Source of the DNA: Paracidovorax anthurii
Lineage (GTDB): Bacteria; Pseudomonadota; Gammaproteobacteria; Burkholderiales; Burkholderiaceae_C
NCBI RefSeq assembly: GCF_003269065.1
Contig: NZ_QLTA01000002.1
Coordinates: forward strand, 1 to 64,000
Direction of reading: 5' to 3'
Length of the DNA stretch: 64,000 nt
Each line of letters opens with the position of its first letter. The first letter of the stretch is position 1. The notes under the pieces were generated by a model. The model saw only the letters and a list, made by a program, of their open reading frames with translations, was not told the DNA's origin and did not search any database. Position numbers and translations under genes: made by a program. This document shows, piece by piece, positions 45,898-54,154 of this stretch.

Positions 45898-46415
45898 TCA
45901 AGCAGAGCATCGTCGTGAGTGCCATGCTGCTCGTTGCACCCGCATGGGCTATCAACAAATGCAAGGGGCCCGATGGAAAGACCGTGTACCAAGATGGCCC
46001 ATGTTCGGCCAGTGAGACCGTTCAAGCGTTAAAACTGCAACAGCAGAACGGCAGCGGCCAAGCCCAGCAGATGCCCTTCAAGTCCATAGAACTGCCGCCT
46101 GAACGTGTGCAAGAAATTGCATACGCTGGCATGGTGTTGGCAAAGCAGCGCCTAAAGGATCCCGACAGCGCGAAGTTCTCGAACGTGCGCGCCTACAGCT
46201 TTAACGGTCGGGGTAAAACATACGTGATGACGTGCGGAGAACTGAACGCGAAGAACAGCTATGGCGGCTACGTTGGTTCCAAACCATTCTGGGTCTACGA
46301 CGGTGTTTTCACGGAGACTTATAACCACTACGAACGCAACAGCAACATGACCTTGCTGATGGGTGATGTGCAGGCGGCATGTTTGAAGGATGGAGTCTTA
46401 TCTTCTATCAACTGA
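45894..46415 (+). CDS. Secreted protein with DUF4124-like N-terminus
   Basis: 173 aa from the ATG at 45894, four-base overlap with the previous gene, GGAGGG six bases upstream. A signal peptide (MIKQSIVVSAMLLVAPAWA) is followed by NKCKGPDGKTVYQDGPC, the DUF4124 pattern with two cysteines, then a Cys-containing globular domain (ERVQEIAYAGMVLAKQRLKDPDSAKFSNVRAY). The product should be periplasmic. Because it is the third gene of the repressor operon it should be made in the lysogen, so a role in superinfection exclusion or host fitness is the best guess. Confidence 0.8.
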   Translation: MIKQSIVVSAMLLVAPAWAINKCKGPDGKTVYQDGPCSASETVQALKLQQQNGSGQAQQMPFKSIELPPERVQEIAYAGMVLAKQRLKDPDSAKFSNVRAYSFNGRGKTYVMTCGELNAKNSYGGYVGSKPFWVYDGVFTETYNHYERNSNMTLLMGDVQAACLKDGVLSSIN

Positions 46416-46480
46416 TGCGCAGTGTTGGTGAGCAGGGTGATGGCAAAGCCACGGATTGCAAGACAAGTTTAGGAGTGCCT

Positions 46481-46675
46481 ATGTTCAAGGCCGACGAACA
46501 GCAATACCTCAAGTTCCGCACCTGGATGCTCCAGCCCGGCTCCCTGCCCGAGCAACGCAAGGACGTGGATGGTTTGCATGCCATGCAGACACTTCTGGAA
46601 GATGCCCTGTGGGCTGCCTGGCAGGCGGGGTATCGGGAAGGAGTTCGGCAACAACAGCCCGGCGATCCGCAATGA
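46481..46675 (+). CDS. Small protein, unknown
   Basis: 64 aa from the ATG at 46481, with AGGAG six bases upstream (MFKADEQQYLKFRTWMLQ). It overlaps the DUF2513 gene by four bases, which supports it. No family is recognised. Confidence 0.65.
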   Translation: MFKADEQQYLKFRTWMLQPGSLPEQRKDVDGLHAMQTLLEDALWAAWQAGYREGVRQQQPGDPQ

Positions 46676-47028
46676 AGCGCGACATGGATGTGATCCGCCA
46701 GATCGTGCTGGCGGTGCGGGAATCGGAGCGTGCGGTGAATGGCGTCGATGGCGTTGACCCTGCCGTATTCGCCGAACATGTCCGATTGCTCGATGAGGCG
46801 GGCTTGGTGACTGCGGCGGTTCAGGTGGTGCAGCAACGCACCACAGCAGCCATTGCCTGGCGCTTGACGTGGGCGGGGCAGGATTTCGCTGACGCCATCA
46901 AGGAAGACACGTTGTGGCGCAAGGCCAAGGACAATGTGATCAAGCCCACAGGTTCATGGACGTTCGGCGTTCTGCTGGACTACCTCAAGGCTGAGATCAC
47001 GCGCGGCCTGCCCAGCCTGCCCCTTTAA
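46672..47028 (+). CDS. DUF2513-family protein
   Basis: 118 aa from the ATG at 46672. MKRDMDVIRQIVLAVRE, YAEHV-like HVRLLDEAGLV and RLTWAGQDFADAIKEDTLWRKAKD match the DUF2513 pattern, a winged-helix-like family found in phages and islands. Its function is not established. It closes the short rightward gene set behind the lysogeny operon. Confidence 0.8.
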   Translation: MKRDMDVIRQIVLAVRESERAVNGVDGVDPAVFAEHVRLLDEAGLVTAAVQVVQQRTTAAIAWRLTWAGQDFADAIKEDTLWRKAKDNVIKPTGSWTFGVLLDYLKAEITRGLPSLPL

Positions 47029-47310
47029 TGCATGCACATACCGCAGCGCCGCGTACGATCGTTCTATCGCCGATTTGATGCGCTCGCGTGCACCGACCTC
47101 GAATTCCTGCGGCCCACGAACCCATTCCTCGACGGCCAGTCGCAATTCCTCGTGCAGGATTTTTGCAACCACGCCCTCGGCGAGGCCAATGAAAGATATC
47201 TCGGCGTGCTGAACTTTTACGTCCTCAAGCTGCTTCAAAGCGTATTCGGCACGACGGCGCTTCCAAGGGTAAGAAACTGCTGAACGGTGGCTGAGAGGCA
47301 AGCGTTTCAT
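46954..47310 (-). CDS. Possible convergent gene, helical protein
   Basis: 118 aa; charged and helical (EYALKQLEDVKVQHAEISFIGLAEGVVAKILHEELRLAVEEW), with amino-acid use more protein-like than the plus-strand frame at 47032-47283. Its 3' end overlaps the DUF2513 gene by 75 bases, which lowers confidence. No clear ribosome site precedes it. Confidence 0.45.
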   Translation of the reverse strand: MKRLPLSHRSAVSYPWKRRRAEYALKQLEDVKVQHAEISFIGLAEGVVAKILHEELRLAVEEWVRGPQEFEVGARERIKSAIERSYAALRYVHALKGQAGQAARDLSLEVVQQNAERP

Positions 47311-47344
47311 CCCTGCAGCGTAGTCTTCGCTCCCCGGGCCAATA

Positions 47345-47363
47345 ACTAAAACGGTTTATTTAG
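47345..47363 (+). promoter_or_regulatory. Late operator/promoter, rightward copy
   Basis: ACTAAAACGGTTTATTTAG, an inverted repeat CTAAA-N8-TTTAG, lies 82 bases before the endolysin start and reads toward the lysis and packaging genes. It differs at one of 19 positions from the minus-strand copy at 34506-34524. Probably bound by the single Mor/C protein. Confidence 0.65.
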
Positions 47364-47377
47364 TCACTCTCGCGCGC

Positions 47378-47396
47378 GCGCGGCATCCTGCCGCGC
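47378..47396 (+). other. GC hairpin in the rightward late leader
   Basis: GCGCGGCA-TCC-TGCCGCGC is a perfect 8-bp stem with a 3-base loop, 14 bases after the late dyad. The leftward late leader has a comparable hairpin at 34485-34499. No T-tract follows, so it is not a terminator; it may stabilise the 5' end of the late mRNA. Confidence 0.55.
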
Positions 47397-47445
47397 ATGC
47401 CACACCAATCTGCCCTCCATGGGTTCCCTCGCGTCGGGAGCCCTC

Positions 47446-47979
47446 ATGGATAAACGCCTCGCCATTGCCACGCTGGCCTTGTCCGCCACGGGGCTGGTTT
47501 ACATAGCCCAGCGCGAGGGCTACAGCGATCAAGCCTACCCGGACCCGGCCCACGGCACCAAGGTGCCCACGGTAGGCTTCGGCACCACCGCTGGCGTCAA
47601 GATGGGTGACAAGACCACACCCGTGCGCGCCCTGGTACGCCTGCGCGCCGATGCCACCGAGTACGAGGTAGCGCTCAAACGCTGCATCTCGGCGCCCATG
47701 TACCAGTACGAGTGGGATGCCTTCGTCGGCCTGGCCTACAACGTGGGCACCCCCTCGGTCTGCAAGAACAACGACCGCACCGGCCCGAGCACCATCGTGC
47801 AGCGCCTGCAGGTGGGCGACTATCCAGGCGCGTGCAACGCGATCCTGCTCTATGACCGCGCCGGCCCGGTGAAGAAGCCCGAGGACCGCTGCAGCCACCC
47901 TGACAACCGCACCTGCAGGGGCGTCTGGACCGACCGCCAGCGCCTGCGCGCCATGTGCCTCGGGGAGCCGATGCCATGA
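47446..47979 (+). CDS. SAR endolysin, GH24 lysozyme
   Basis: 177 aa from the ATG at 47446, GGGAG six bases upstream. A weakly hydrophobic N-terminal segment (LAIATLALSATGLVYIA) is a signal-anchor-release domain. The catalytic Glu lies in AQREGYSDQAYPDP, with the Thr in TVGFGTT, as in P1 Lyz-type muramidases. SAR endolysins reach the periplasm via Sec and are activated when the membrane is depolarised. No holin gene is obvious nearby. Confidence 0.9.
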   Translation: MDKRLAIATLALSATGLVYIAQREGYSDQAYPDPAHGTKVPTVGFGTTAGVKMGDKTTPVRALVRLRADATEYEVALKRCISAPMYQYEWDAFVGLAYNVGTPSVCKNNDRTGPSTIVQRLQVGDYPGACNAILLYDRAGPVKKPEDRCSHPDNRTCRGVWTDRQRLRAMCLGEPMP

Positions 47980-48560
47980 GCGCCCGCGTCACGCTGGCCG
48001 TGGTGGCCACCATTGCCGTGATCCTGGGAGTGCGTGCATGGAACGCGCATCTCGTAGCCCAGGGCGATTCCCAAGGCGCTGCGCGGGTGCGCTCCGAATG
48101 GTCCATCGCAGACGGCAAACGCCTCAAGCAAGAGGCCGATGCGAGGGCCAATGCAGCCCTTGCGCGCGCGAAAGAAGAGCGCATCGCCCGCCAGGCCGAA
48201 CAGGCCAAACAGCAAGAAGCCGAAAGGATCGCCCGTGAACAAGCCCACCGTGAAGGCGCGCTGCGCAGTGCCGTTGCTCGCGCTGACGCTCGCAATCGCA
48301 GCCTGCTCGACACCATCTCCGAGCTCAACGCCCGCGATGCCGGCGATGTGTCCGGCACCGCCGAGGCAGCCGGCACCGCCGCCCTCGCTGATGCAGCCCG
48401 CACCGCCCGCGATCTACTCGGACAGTGCAGCCGCCGATACACAGCAGTGGCAGCAGACGCTGACCGGCTCGCCAACCAGGTGACGGGCCTGCTGGACTTC
48501 GTGCGCGCGGTGCAGCAGCCCGCGGCAGGTGCAACCGTGGGAGCGACCGATGGTGTTTGA
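47976..48560 (+). CDS. Inner-membrane spanin Rz (DUF2514)
   Basis: 194 aa, four-base overlap with the endolysin. One N-terminal membrane helix (VTLAVVATIAVILGVRAW) is followed by a long periplasmic coiled coil rich in Ala, Glu and Arg (residues 40-110). It pairs with the outer-membrane Rz1 lipoprotein encoded inside it and fuses the two membranes in the last step of lysis. Confidence 0.85.
   Translation: MSARVTLAVVATIAVILGVRAWNAHLVAQGDSQGAARVRSEWSIADGKRLKQEADARANAALARAKEERIARQAEQAKQQEAERIAREQAHREGALRSAVARADARNRSLLDTISELNARDAGDVSGTAEAAGTAALADAARTARDLLGQCSRRYTAVAADADRLANQVTGLLDFVRAVQQPAAGATVGATDGV
48235..48483 (+). CDS. Outer-membrane spanin lipoprotein Rz1, nested in Rz
   Basis: 82 aa in the +1 frame within Rz, from a GTG at 48235 with AAAGGA eight bases upstream. 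It has a basic start, a hydrophobic core and lipobox LAIAAC, then a Pro-rich mature part (STPSPSSTPAMPAM, PRQPAPPP), the classic Rz1 form. It is entirely embedded, as in lambda. Confidence 0.85.
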   Translation: MNKPTVKARCAVPLLALTLAIAACSTPSPSSTPAMPAMCPAPPRQPAPPPSLMQPAPPAIYSDSAAADTQQWQQTLTGSPTR

Positions 48561-48897
48561 GGTGACGCTGGGCAATGTGATCACGATCGTGGCGCTGATG
48601 GTCGCGGCGCTGTGGGCCTTGTTCAAGCTGGTGAGCATGCAGCAGGAGAAGCGATTGATCGACCGTTTCGACGCACTGACCAAAGCGCTGGAGAAGGTGA
48701 ACACGTCGCAGCAGAGCAATGCGGACGCCACAGCCAAGCTCGAACGCGAGTTCCGTCAGCACCAGGTGGATCTGGCCCGGGAATACGTGCGACGAGAGGA
48801 CTTCCTGCGAAGCATCGGGAGCCTTGAAACGCGCATCGACAACTTCGCGCTGCGCGTGGAGCGCGCGCTCAATCAATTGATGGGAGGACGCCAATGA
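48550..48897 (+). CDS. Small membrane-anchored phage protein (DUF2730-like)
   Basis: 115 aa from the ATG at 48550, GGGAG upstream. One N-terminal membrane helix (VITIVALMVAALWALFKL) is followed by a coiled coil (QQEKRLIDRFDALTKALEKV). Genes of this type follow the spanins in many Mu-like phages. A role in lysis control is possible. Confidence 0.75.
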   Translation: MVFEVTLGNVITIVALMVAALWALFKLVSMQQEKRLIDRFDALTKALEKVNTSQQSNADATAKLEREFRQHQVDLAREYVRREDFLRSIGSLETRIDNFALRVERALNQLMGGRQ

Positions 48898-49205
48898 GCA
48901 TCGACATGGCCAAGACCCGCCGCGAGGATATGCGCTGGCATTTGCTGTCGGCCGTCAACCTGAGCCGGCCGGAGGGCATCTACACAGAGCCGCTGCTGGC
49001 CATCGTACGCGCCGTGTATCCGGACGCCACGCACCAGGAGGTGCGGGTCAACCTGGACTACCTCGAAGCCCGTGAAATGGTGTGCATCGCCAAGGACCCC
49101 ATGGACCGCTGGATGGTAGACCTGACGCGCACGGGTATCGACTTCGTTGAGTACAGCATCGACGCGCAGCCGGGTGTTTCGCGTCCGCGCATCACCCAGG
49201 CCTGA
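48894..49205 (+). CDS. Winged-helix phage protein (gp26-like position)
   Basis: 103 aa with DMRWHLLSAVNLSRPEGIYTEPLLAIVRAVYPDATHQEVRVNLDYLEAREMV, a winged-helix pattern. It overlaps the previous gene by four bases and precedes the small terminase gene by five, the place of gp26 in Mu. Probably DNA-binding; function unknown. Confidence 0.75.
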   Translation: MSIDMAKTRREDMRWHLLSAVNLSRPEGIYTEPLLAIVRAVYPDATHQEVRVNLDYLEAREMVCIAKDPMDRWMVDLTRTGIDFVEYSIDAQPGVSRPRITQA

Positions 49206-49210
49206 CCAGC

Positions 49211-49756
49211 ATGCCCCCACGCAGCAAAGTCCACTCTCTGCCGCCCGCGCTGAAGGAATGGCTGGATGCCGAGCTGGTCAAACGCGGCTTCGGCGACTAC
49301 GAGCAACTGGCCGCCGACCTGAAGGCGCGCGGCGCGGACGTGTCCAAGTCCGCGCTGCAGCGCTACGGCTCGCCTTTCGAGCGCAGCCTGGCAAAAGTCA
49401 AGATGGCCAGCGAGCAGGCCCGCGCCATAGTGGATGCAGCGCCCGATGACGAGGACAAGCTCAGCTCTGCTGTCATCCGGGTCACGCAAGAGAAGATTCT
49501 CAACCTCTTGATGGACATCGACATAGATGCCGACGATGTCGACATCAACAAACTCTTCAAGAACGCGGCCGAGATCGGCAAGGCCAGCGTGACGCAGAAG
49601 AGATTCAGCATGGAAGCACGCGCGGCCATTGAGGCCGAGGCGCGTCGCAAAGCGCTGGAGGATGCCAGCGCCACGGCGACAGCCACGGCCAAGCAGCAGG
49701 GGCTTTCCGACGCGGGTGTGGAAGCCTTGCGTAAGGCGATCGCGGGAGCGCTGTGA
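49211..49756 (+). CDS. Small terminase-like protein (gp27, DUF3486)
   Basis: 181 aa. SKVHSLPPALKEWLDAELVKRGFGDYEQLAADL and KSALQRYG form the DUF3486 helix-turn-helix region; a coiled coil and C-terminal helices follow. In Mu-like phages this protein precedes the large terminase and is thought to recognise the packaging site. Confidence 0.85.
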   Translation: MPPRSKVHSLPPALKEWLDAELVKRGFGDYEQLAADLKARGADVSKSALQRYGSPFERSLAKVKMASEQARAIVDAAPDDEDKLSSAVIRVTQEKILNLLMDIDIDADDVDINKLFKNAAEIGKASVTQKRFSMEARAAIEAEARRKALEDASATATATAKQQGLSDAGVEALRKAIAGAL

Positions 49757-49974
49757 TGCTGGTGATCTCGCGCGCACGCCGTATTGGCCTGTCTGAATAT
49801 CAACATCTGTGGCTGGAAGCCATGGAGCACTACAGCCAGCCCCAACGCGCGGGTACGGTGATCATCCTTGACGAGTTCATCAAGAGCGATCGACGGCGTG
49901 TTGCTGCGCACGCTGCGCGCTGCTGTCGTCCAATGCTTCACCGCGTCTCTGCCCTGGTACGGAAGGCGGCGTGA
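49756..49974 (+). CDS. Small protein between terminase genes, unknown
   Basis: 72 aa from the ATG at 49756; it shares one base with each neighbour. It begins MLVISRARRIGLSEYQHLWL and ends in a Cys/Arg-rich tail. No family is recognised. Tight packing supports it being real. Confidence 0.6.
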   Translation: MLVISRARRIGLSEYQHLWLEAMEHYSQPQRAGTVIILDEFIKSDRRRVAAHAARCCRPMLHRVSALVRKAA

Positions 49975-51446
49975 TGGAGCAGACAGCCGTCGCCCAGGCC
50001 ACGCGCATCCTGATGCAGTACCAGGTGGACTGGATTGCCGACCAGTCGCCAGTGAAGATCATCGAGAAGTCGCGCCGCATCGGCATCAGCTACGCCGAGG
50101 CGGCCGACGACGTGCTGTATGCCGCAAGCGCGAGCGGAGCAAACGTCTACTACATCTCCTACAACAAGGACATGACGGCGGGGTTCATCAACGACTGCGC
50201 CACGTGGGCGAAGGCGTTCAACGCTGCGGCTGGGCAGATCGAAGAGTCAGTGATCGAAGAAGAGGACAAGCAAATCCTCACGTACACGATCAAGTTCGAC
50301 AGCGGGCACATGATCCAGGCCTTCACCAGCAACCCGCGCAACCTGCGTTCCAAGGGGCGGCCAGGGGAGCGCCTGGTGATCGATGAGGCCGCATTCGTCG
50401 ATGACATCAAGGAGCTGCTCAAGGCGGCTATGGCCATGACGATGTGGGGTGGCCAGATCCGCATCATCAGCACGCACGACGGGGCCGACAACCCGTTCGC
50501 CGAGCTGATCAACGACGTGCGCGCGGGCCGCTACGACTACAGCCTGCACCGCGTGACGCTGGACGATGCGCTGCGCGATGGCCTGTATCGCAAGATCTGC
50601 GCGGTCACGGGCCGTGTGTGGTCGAGCGAGGCCGAGGCAGCATGGCGCAAGGCCACCATCGACCGCTACCGGCCCAACGAAGACGAGGAGCTGTTCTGCA
50701 TCCCCGCCCAGGGGGGTGGCAGCTGGCTGACGCGCGCGCTGGTGGAGAGCCGGATGCGCGAGTGGCCCGTCGTTCGCTTCACGGGCACCCAGGATTTCAA
50801 CAACGCAACGCCAGAGCTGCGCAAGCGGATCATGGGTGACTGGATCGGCGACGTGCTGCAGCCGCTGCTCAAGTTCGAGACGGGCCTGCGCCATGCCCTC
50901 GGCATGGACTTCGCGCGAACGGGCGACCTTTCGTCGATCGCACCCAACGAAATCGAGACCAACCTGCACCAGCGCATCCCCTTCCTCGTGGAGATGCAGA
51001 ACGTGCCGTACAACCAGCAGTTGCAGGTGTTCTTCACCATCGGCGATGCCCTGCCGCGCAAGTGCGGCATGGTGATCGACAGCCGGGGCAACGGCAGCTA
51101 CGTGGGCGAGGCCGCTCACGACAAGTACGGTTCCGTGGTGCAGCGGTTGATGCCCACCGAAGGCTGGTACCGCGACAACATGCCGCCCTACAAGGCCGCG
51201 CTGGAAGACGGCACCCTCCTGGTCCCTAAGCACGACGGCCTGCTGCAGGGCCATCGCGCCATCCGCCTGGTGCGCGGCGTGCCGCGCATGCCCGATTCCA
51301 CGGATAAGGCCATCGGCCACGGCGACAGCACCATGGCCTGCATCTACTCGCACGCCGCCGCGCGGATGGACTGGGGGCCGGTGCATGTCGAGAGCCGCCC
51401 GCGCCGCAGCCGCCTGGGCGTGCCCCTGGAGGGCTATCACGAATGA
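49974..51446 (+). CDS. Terminase large subunit (gp28-like)
   Basis: 490 aa from the ATG at 49974. ATPase motifs: Walker-A-like EKSRRIGISYAEA (the deviant form usual in gp28) and Walker B ERLVIDEAAFVDD. The nuclease domain has acidic residues in GMDFARTGDLSSI and VIDSRGNGSYVGEAA. It packages headfuls starting near one phage end and cuts in flanking host DNA. It overlaps the portal gene by four bases. Confidence 0.92.
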   Translation: MEQTAVAQATRILMQYQVDWIADQSPVKIIEKSRRIGISYAEAADDVLYAASASGANVYYISYNKDMTAGFINDCATWAKAFNAAAGQIEESVIEEEDKQILTYTIKFDSGHMIQAFTSNPRNLRSKGRPGERLVIDEAAFVDDIKELLKAAMAMTMWGGQIRIISTHDGADNPFAELINDVRAGRYDYSLHRVTLDDALRDGLYRKICAVTGRVWSSEAEAAWRKATIDRYRPNEDEELFCIPAQGGGSWLTRALVESRMREWPVVRFTGTQDFNNATPELRKRIMGDWIGDVLQPLLKFETGLRHALGMDFARTGDLSSIAPNEIETNLHQRIPFLVEMQNVPYNQQLQVFFTIGDALPRKCGMVIDSRGNGSYVGEAAHDKYGSVVQRLMPTEGWYRDNMPPYKAALEDGTLLVPKHDGLLQGHRAIRLVRGVPRMPDSTDKAIGHGDSTMACIYSHAAARMDWGPVHVESRPRRSRLGVPLEGYHE

Positions 51447-52954
51447 AGAAGCAAGGCATCTACGTCACCCCCACCGAGTTCGTCTCGTTCGCCGAGTCCC
51501 GGCGCCGCACCGCCACGCTGGGCGAAGAAATCGCCACGCGCGCCCGTTCCATGGACGTGGCGGGCTTCTCGTTCCTGCTGCCCAACCCGGACCCGATCCT
51601 CAAGCGGCAGGGCAAGGACATGCGCGTCTACCGTGACCTGCGCAGCGATGCCCACGTGGGCGGCTGCATCCGCCGGCGCAAGGCCTCGGTGAAGGCCTTG
51701 GAGCGGCGCGTGGTCTCTGGCAAGGCCGGCGCGCGCGCCACGCGGCGGGCCGAAGACCTGTTCGCGGCCTTGGACATGGACCGCGTCATGAACGAGCTGC
51801 TGGACGGCGTGCTGTACGGCTGGCAGCCGATGGAGCTGATGTGGGGCTACCGCAGCGGAGCGTTGATGCCGCTGGATGTCGTCGGCAAGCCGGGCGAGTG
51901 GTTTACCTTCGACAGCCAGGCGCAACTGCGCTTCCGATCCAGCGAACAGCCATTGCATGGCGAGGCGCTGGAGCCGCGCAAGTTTCTGCTGGCCCGCCAG
52001 GAGGCGAGCTATGCCAACCCATACGGGTTCGCGGACCTTTCCATGTGCTTCTGGCCGACCGTGTTCAAGCGCGGGGGGCTCAAGTTCTGGGTGACCTTCA
52101 CCGAGAAATATGGCACCCCATGGCTGGTCGGTAAGCAGCCGCGGGGCACGCCGGGCCCGGAAGTCGTCGCGATGCTGGACAAGCTAGAGGCCATGATCCA
52201 GGACGCCGTGGCCGCCATTCCCGATGACTCCAGCATCGACATCCTGGAGGCTGGCGACAAGGGCGCGAGCGCGGACCTGTACAAAGAGCTGCTGATGTTC
52301 TGCCGCAGCGAGGTCAGCATCGCGCTCTTGGGGCAGAACCAGAGCACCGAGGCCAGCAGCACGCACGCGAGTGCCATGGCGGGCCTGGAAGTGGCGGACG
52401 CAATCCGCGACGGTGACGCCCGCATGGTGGAGGCCACGCTCAATCAGATGCTGCGCTGGGTCACGGACCTCAACGAGGGCGAGAGCGCTCCTGCACCAAC
52501 CGTGGAGTTGTACGAAGAGAAGGCCGTCAACACCCAGCAGGCCGAGCGCGACTCCACGCTCAAGGGCGCAGGCGTCAACTTCTCGCGGCAGTACTGGATG
52601 CGCACCTACAAGCTGGAGCCCGGCGACATCGAAGAAGCTCCGCTTCCCGGCCTGCAATCCGTTCCGCAAGGTGCGGCCTCCGTCGAATTCGCGGAAGCGG
52701 CGGCTACGGCCGCCGTGGCAGACGCGACGGTCACCACGCTCTCGGCCGCAGCCGCTCCCATCGTGGCGCAGTGGGTCGGCCAGGTGCGCCAACTGGTGGA
52801 TTCGTACAGCGACGCAGAGCAGCTGCAGGCGGCCCTGCTGGATGCGTTCAGTGAGCTGCCGACCGACGCGCTGACCGAGCTGATGGCCTTGGCTTTCGAA
52901 CTGGCCCACCTGCAGGGCCGCGACCAGGTCGCGAGGGAGGCCGCCAATGGCTGA
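51443..52954 (+). CDS. Portal protein (gp29-like, DUF935)
   Basis: 503 aa. Family features: YRDLRSDAHVGGCIRRRKASVKAL, LDGVLYGWQPMELMW, GFADLSMCFWPTVFKRGGLKFW and EVSIALLGQNQSTE. It forms the ring for DNA entry and tail attachment. It overlaps the gpF gene by eight bases. Confidence 0.92.
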   Translation: MKKQGIYVTPTEFVSFAESRRRTATLGEEIATRARSMDVAGFSFLLPNPDPILKRQGKDMRVYRDLRSDAHVGGCIRRRKASVKALERRVVSGKAGARATRRAEDLFAALDMDRVMNELLDGVLYGWQPMELMWGYRSGALMPLDVVGKPGEWFTFDSQAQLRFRSSEQPLHGEALEPRKFLLARQEASYANPYGFADLSMCFWPTVFKRGGLKFWVTFTEKYGTPWLVGKQPRGTPGPEVVAMLDKLEAMIQDAVAAIPDDSSIDILEAGDKGASADLYKELLMFCRSEVSIALLGQNQSTEASSTHASAMAGLEVADAIRDGDARMVEATLNQMLRWVTDLNEGESAPAPTVELYEEKAVNTQQAERDSTLKGAGVNFSRQYWMRTYKLEPGDIEEAPLPGLQSVPQGAASVEFAEAAATAAVADATVTTLSAAAAPIVAQWVGQVRQLVDSYSDAEQLQAALLDAFSELPTDALTELMALAFELAHLQGRDQVAREAANG

Positions 52955-54149
52955 GATCGGAGACGGTGCCCGGTTCACGGTCGACGGAGTGCGCCAGCAG
53001 TTCCAGGAGCAGATCGACTTCTTTCGCCGCAAGCTCAATCTGCCCAGCGAGACTTGGCGCGACATTCAGCGCGCGGCGCATGACAGGGCGTTCATGGTGG
53101 CCGGCACGGCCCGGGCGGATCTGCTGGCGGATCTGCGCCAGGCGATGGACAAGGCCGTGCAGGGCGGCAGCATCGGCGAGTTCCGAAAGCAGTTCGCAAG
53201 CATCGTCGCGCAGCGCGGTTGGACGGGCTGGACCGGCGAGGGCAGCCAGGCCGGCGAGGCGTGGCGCACCCGGGTGATCTACCAGACCAACGTGGCCACG
53301 TCCTATGCCGCGGGGCGCCGCGCTCAGCTATTGGACCCGGCCTTGCTGTCCCGGCGCCCGTTCTGGCGGTATGTGCACAACGACAGCGTGTCGCATCCGC
53401 GGCCTCTCCACAAGCGATGGGGCGACATGCGGCTCACGCTGCGCCATGACCATCCCTTCTGGACGACGCACTTCCCGCCGAATGGCTGGGGTTGCAAATG
53501 CCGCGTGGTGGCCGCCGCAGCGCCCACTGAAAGCGACGCCATCGCTCCGCCAGCTGGCTGGGATGCGATCGACCCACGCACGGGCGCGGAGGCCGGCATC
53601 GATGAGGGCTGGGACTATGCGCCCGGCGCCCGCACGGACGACGATCTGCGCGCTTTTGTGCAGGAGAAGCTGATCAGCTATCCCCCGGCGATCAGCACCG
53701 CGCTCTCGCGCGACGTGAACCGCTACATCAACGCCGAGCAACTGGTGCCCGACTTCGTGCGCGACGTGCTCGGCGACCGGCAGCGCCGTGATCCCCTCTG
53801 GCTGGGCTTCGTGGAGCGCCCTGACTGGCTCGCCAAGGCCACGGATGTGGACACGCAGGGCTACACGCTGCTGCTGCCCGCGGATGCGCCCCGCCACGTG
53901 CAGGCGTCGCATGGCTTCGATGGTGGTGGCCAGCGCCCGCCGGTGCCCGAGGACTTCGCGCAGATCGAGAGCGTGCTCAACGACCCGGACCAGCTGCGCC
54001 CGGGCGAGATGTCGCGACAAGGCAACCCCACCGTGGTGGCGACCAAGGCCATCGGTGGGGAAACGTTTCGTGCGGTGTGGGAAGTGCTGGCGGGCAAGCG
54101 CAACCGCTCTCTGCAGCTCAGCAGTCTGGTGATCAAGACCGCCAAATGA
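52947..54149 (+). CDS. gpF-like head morphogenesis protein with possible C-terminal nuclease domain
   Basis: 400 aa. The first ~200 residues are the Mu F-like domain (AWRTRVIYQTNVATSYAAGR, TTHFPPNGWGCKCRV with its two cysteines). After ~residue 300 a separate domain appears (HVQASHGFDGGG, PEDFAQIESVLNDPDQLRPG, FRAVWEVLAGKRNRSLQLSS) that resembles the phage barnase/EndoU/colicin-like (PBECR) nuclease group with its His and Ser/Thr positions. Such fusions occur in F-like proteins and may be injected into the host. The nuclease assignment is by eye. Confidence 0.85.
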   Translation: MAEIGDGARFTVDGVRQQFQEQIDFFRRKLNLPSETWRDIQRAAHDRAFMVAGTARADLLADLRQAMDKAVQGGSIGEFRKQFASIVAQRGWTGWTGEGSQAGEAWRTRVIYQTNVATSYAAGRRAQLLDPALLSRRPFWRYVHNDSVSHPRPLHKRWGDMRLTLRHDHPFWTTHFPPNGWGCKCRVVAAAAPTESDAIAPPAGWDAIDPRTGAEAGIDEGWDYAPGARTDDDLRAFVQEKLISYPPAISTALSRDVNRYINAEQLVPDFVRDVLGDRQRRDPLWLGFVERPDWLAKATDVDTQGYTLLLPADAPRHVQASHGFDGGGQRPPVPEDFAQIESVLNDPDQLRPGEMSRQGNPTVVATKAIGGETFRAVWEVLAGKRNRSLQLSSLVIKTAK

Positions 54150-54154
54150 AAAAA

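Noticed and set aside
47032-47283. 83-aa plus-strand gene
   Set aside because: No ribosome site and unlikely composition; the opposite strand is more protein-like.
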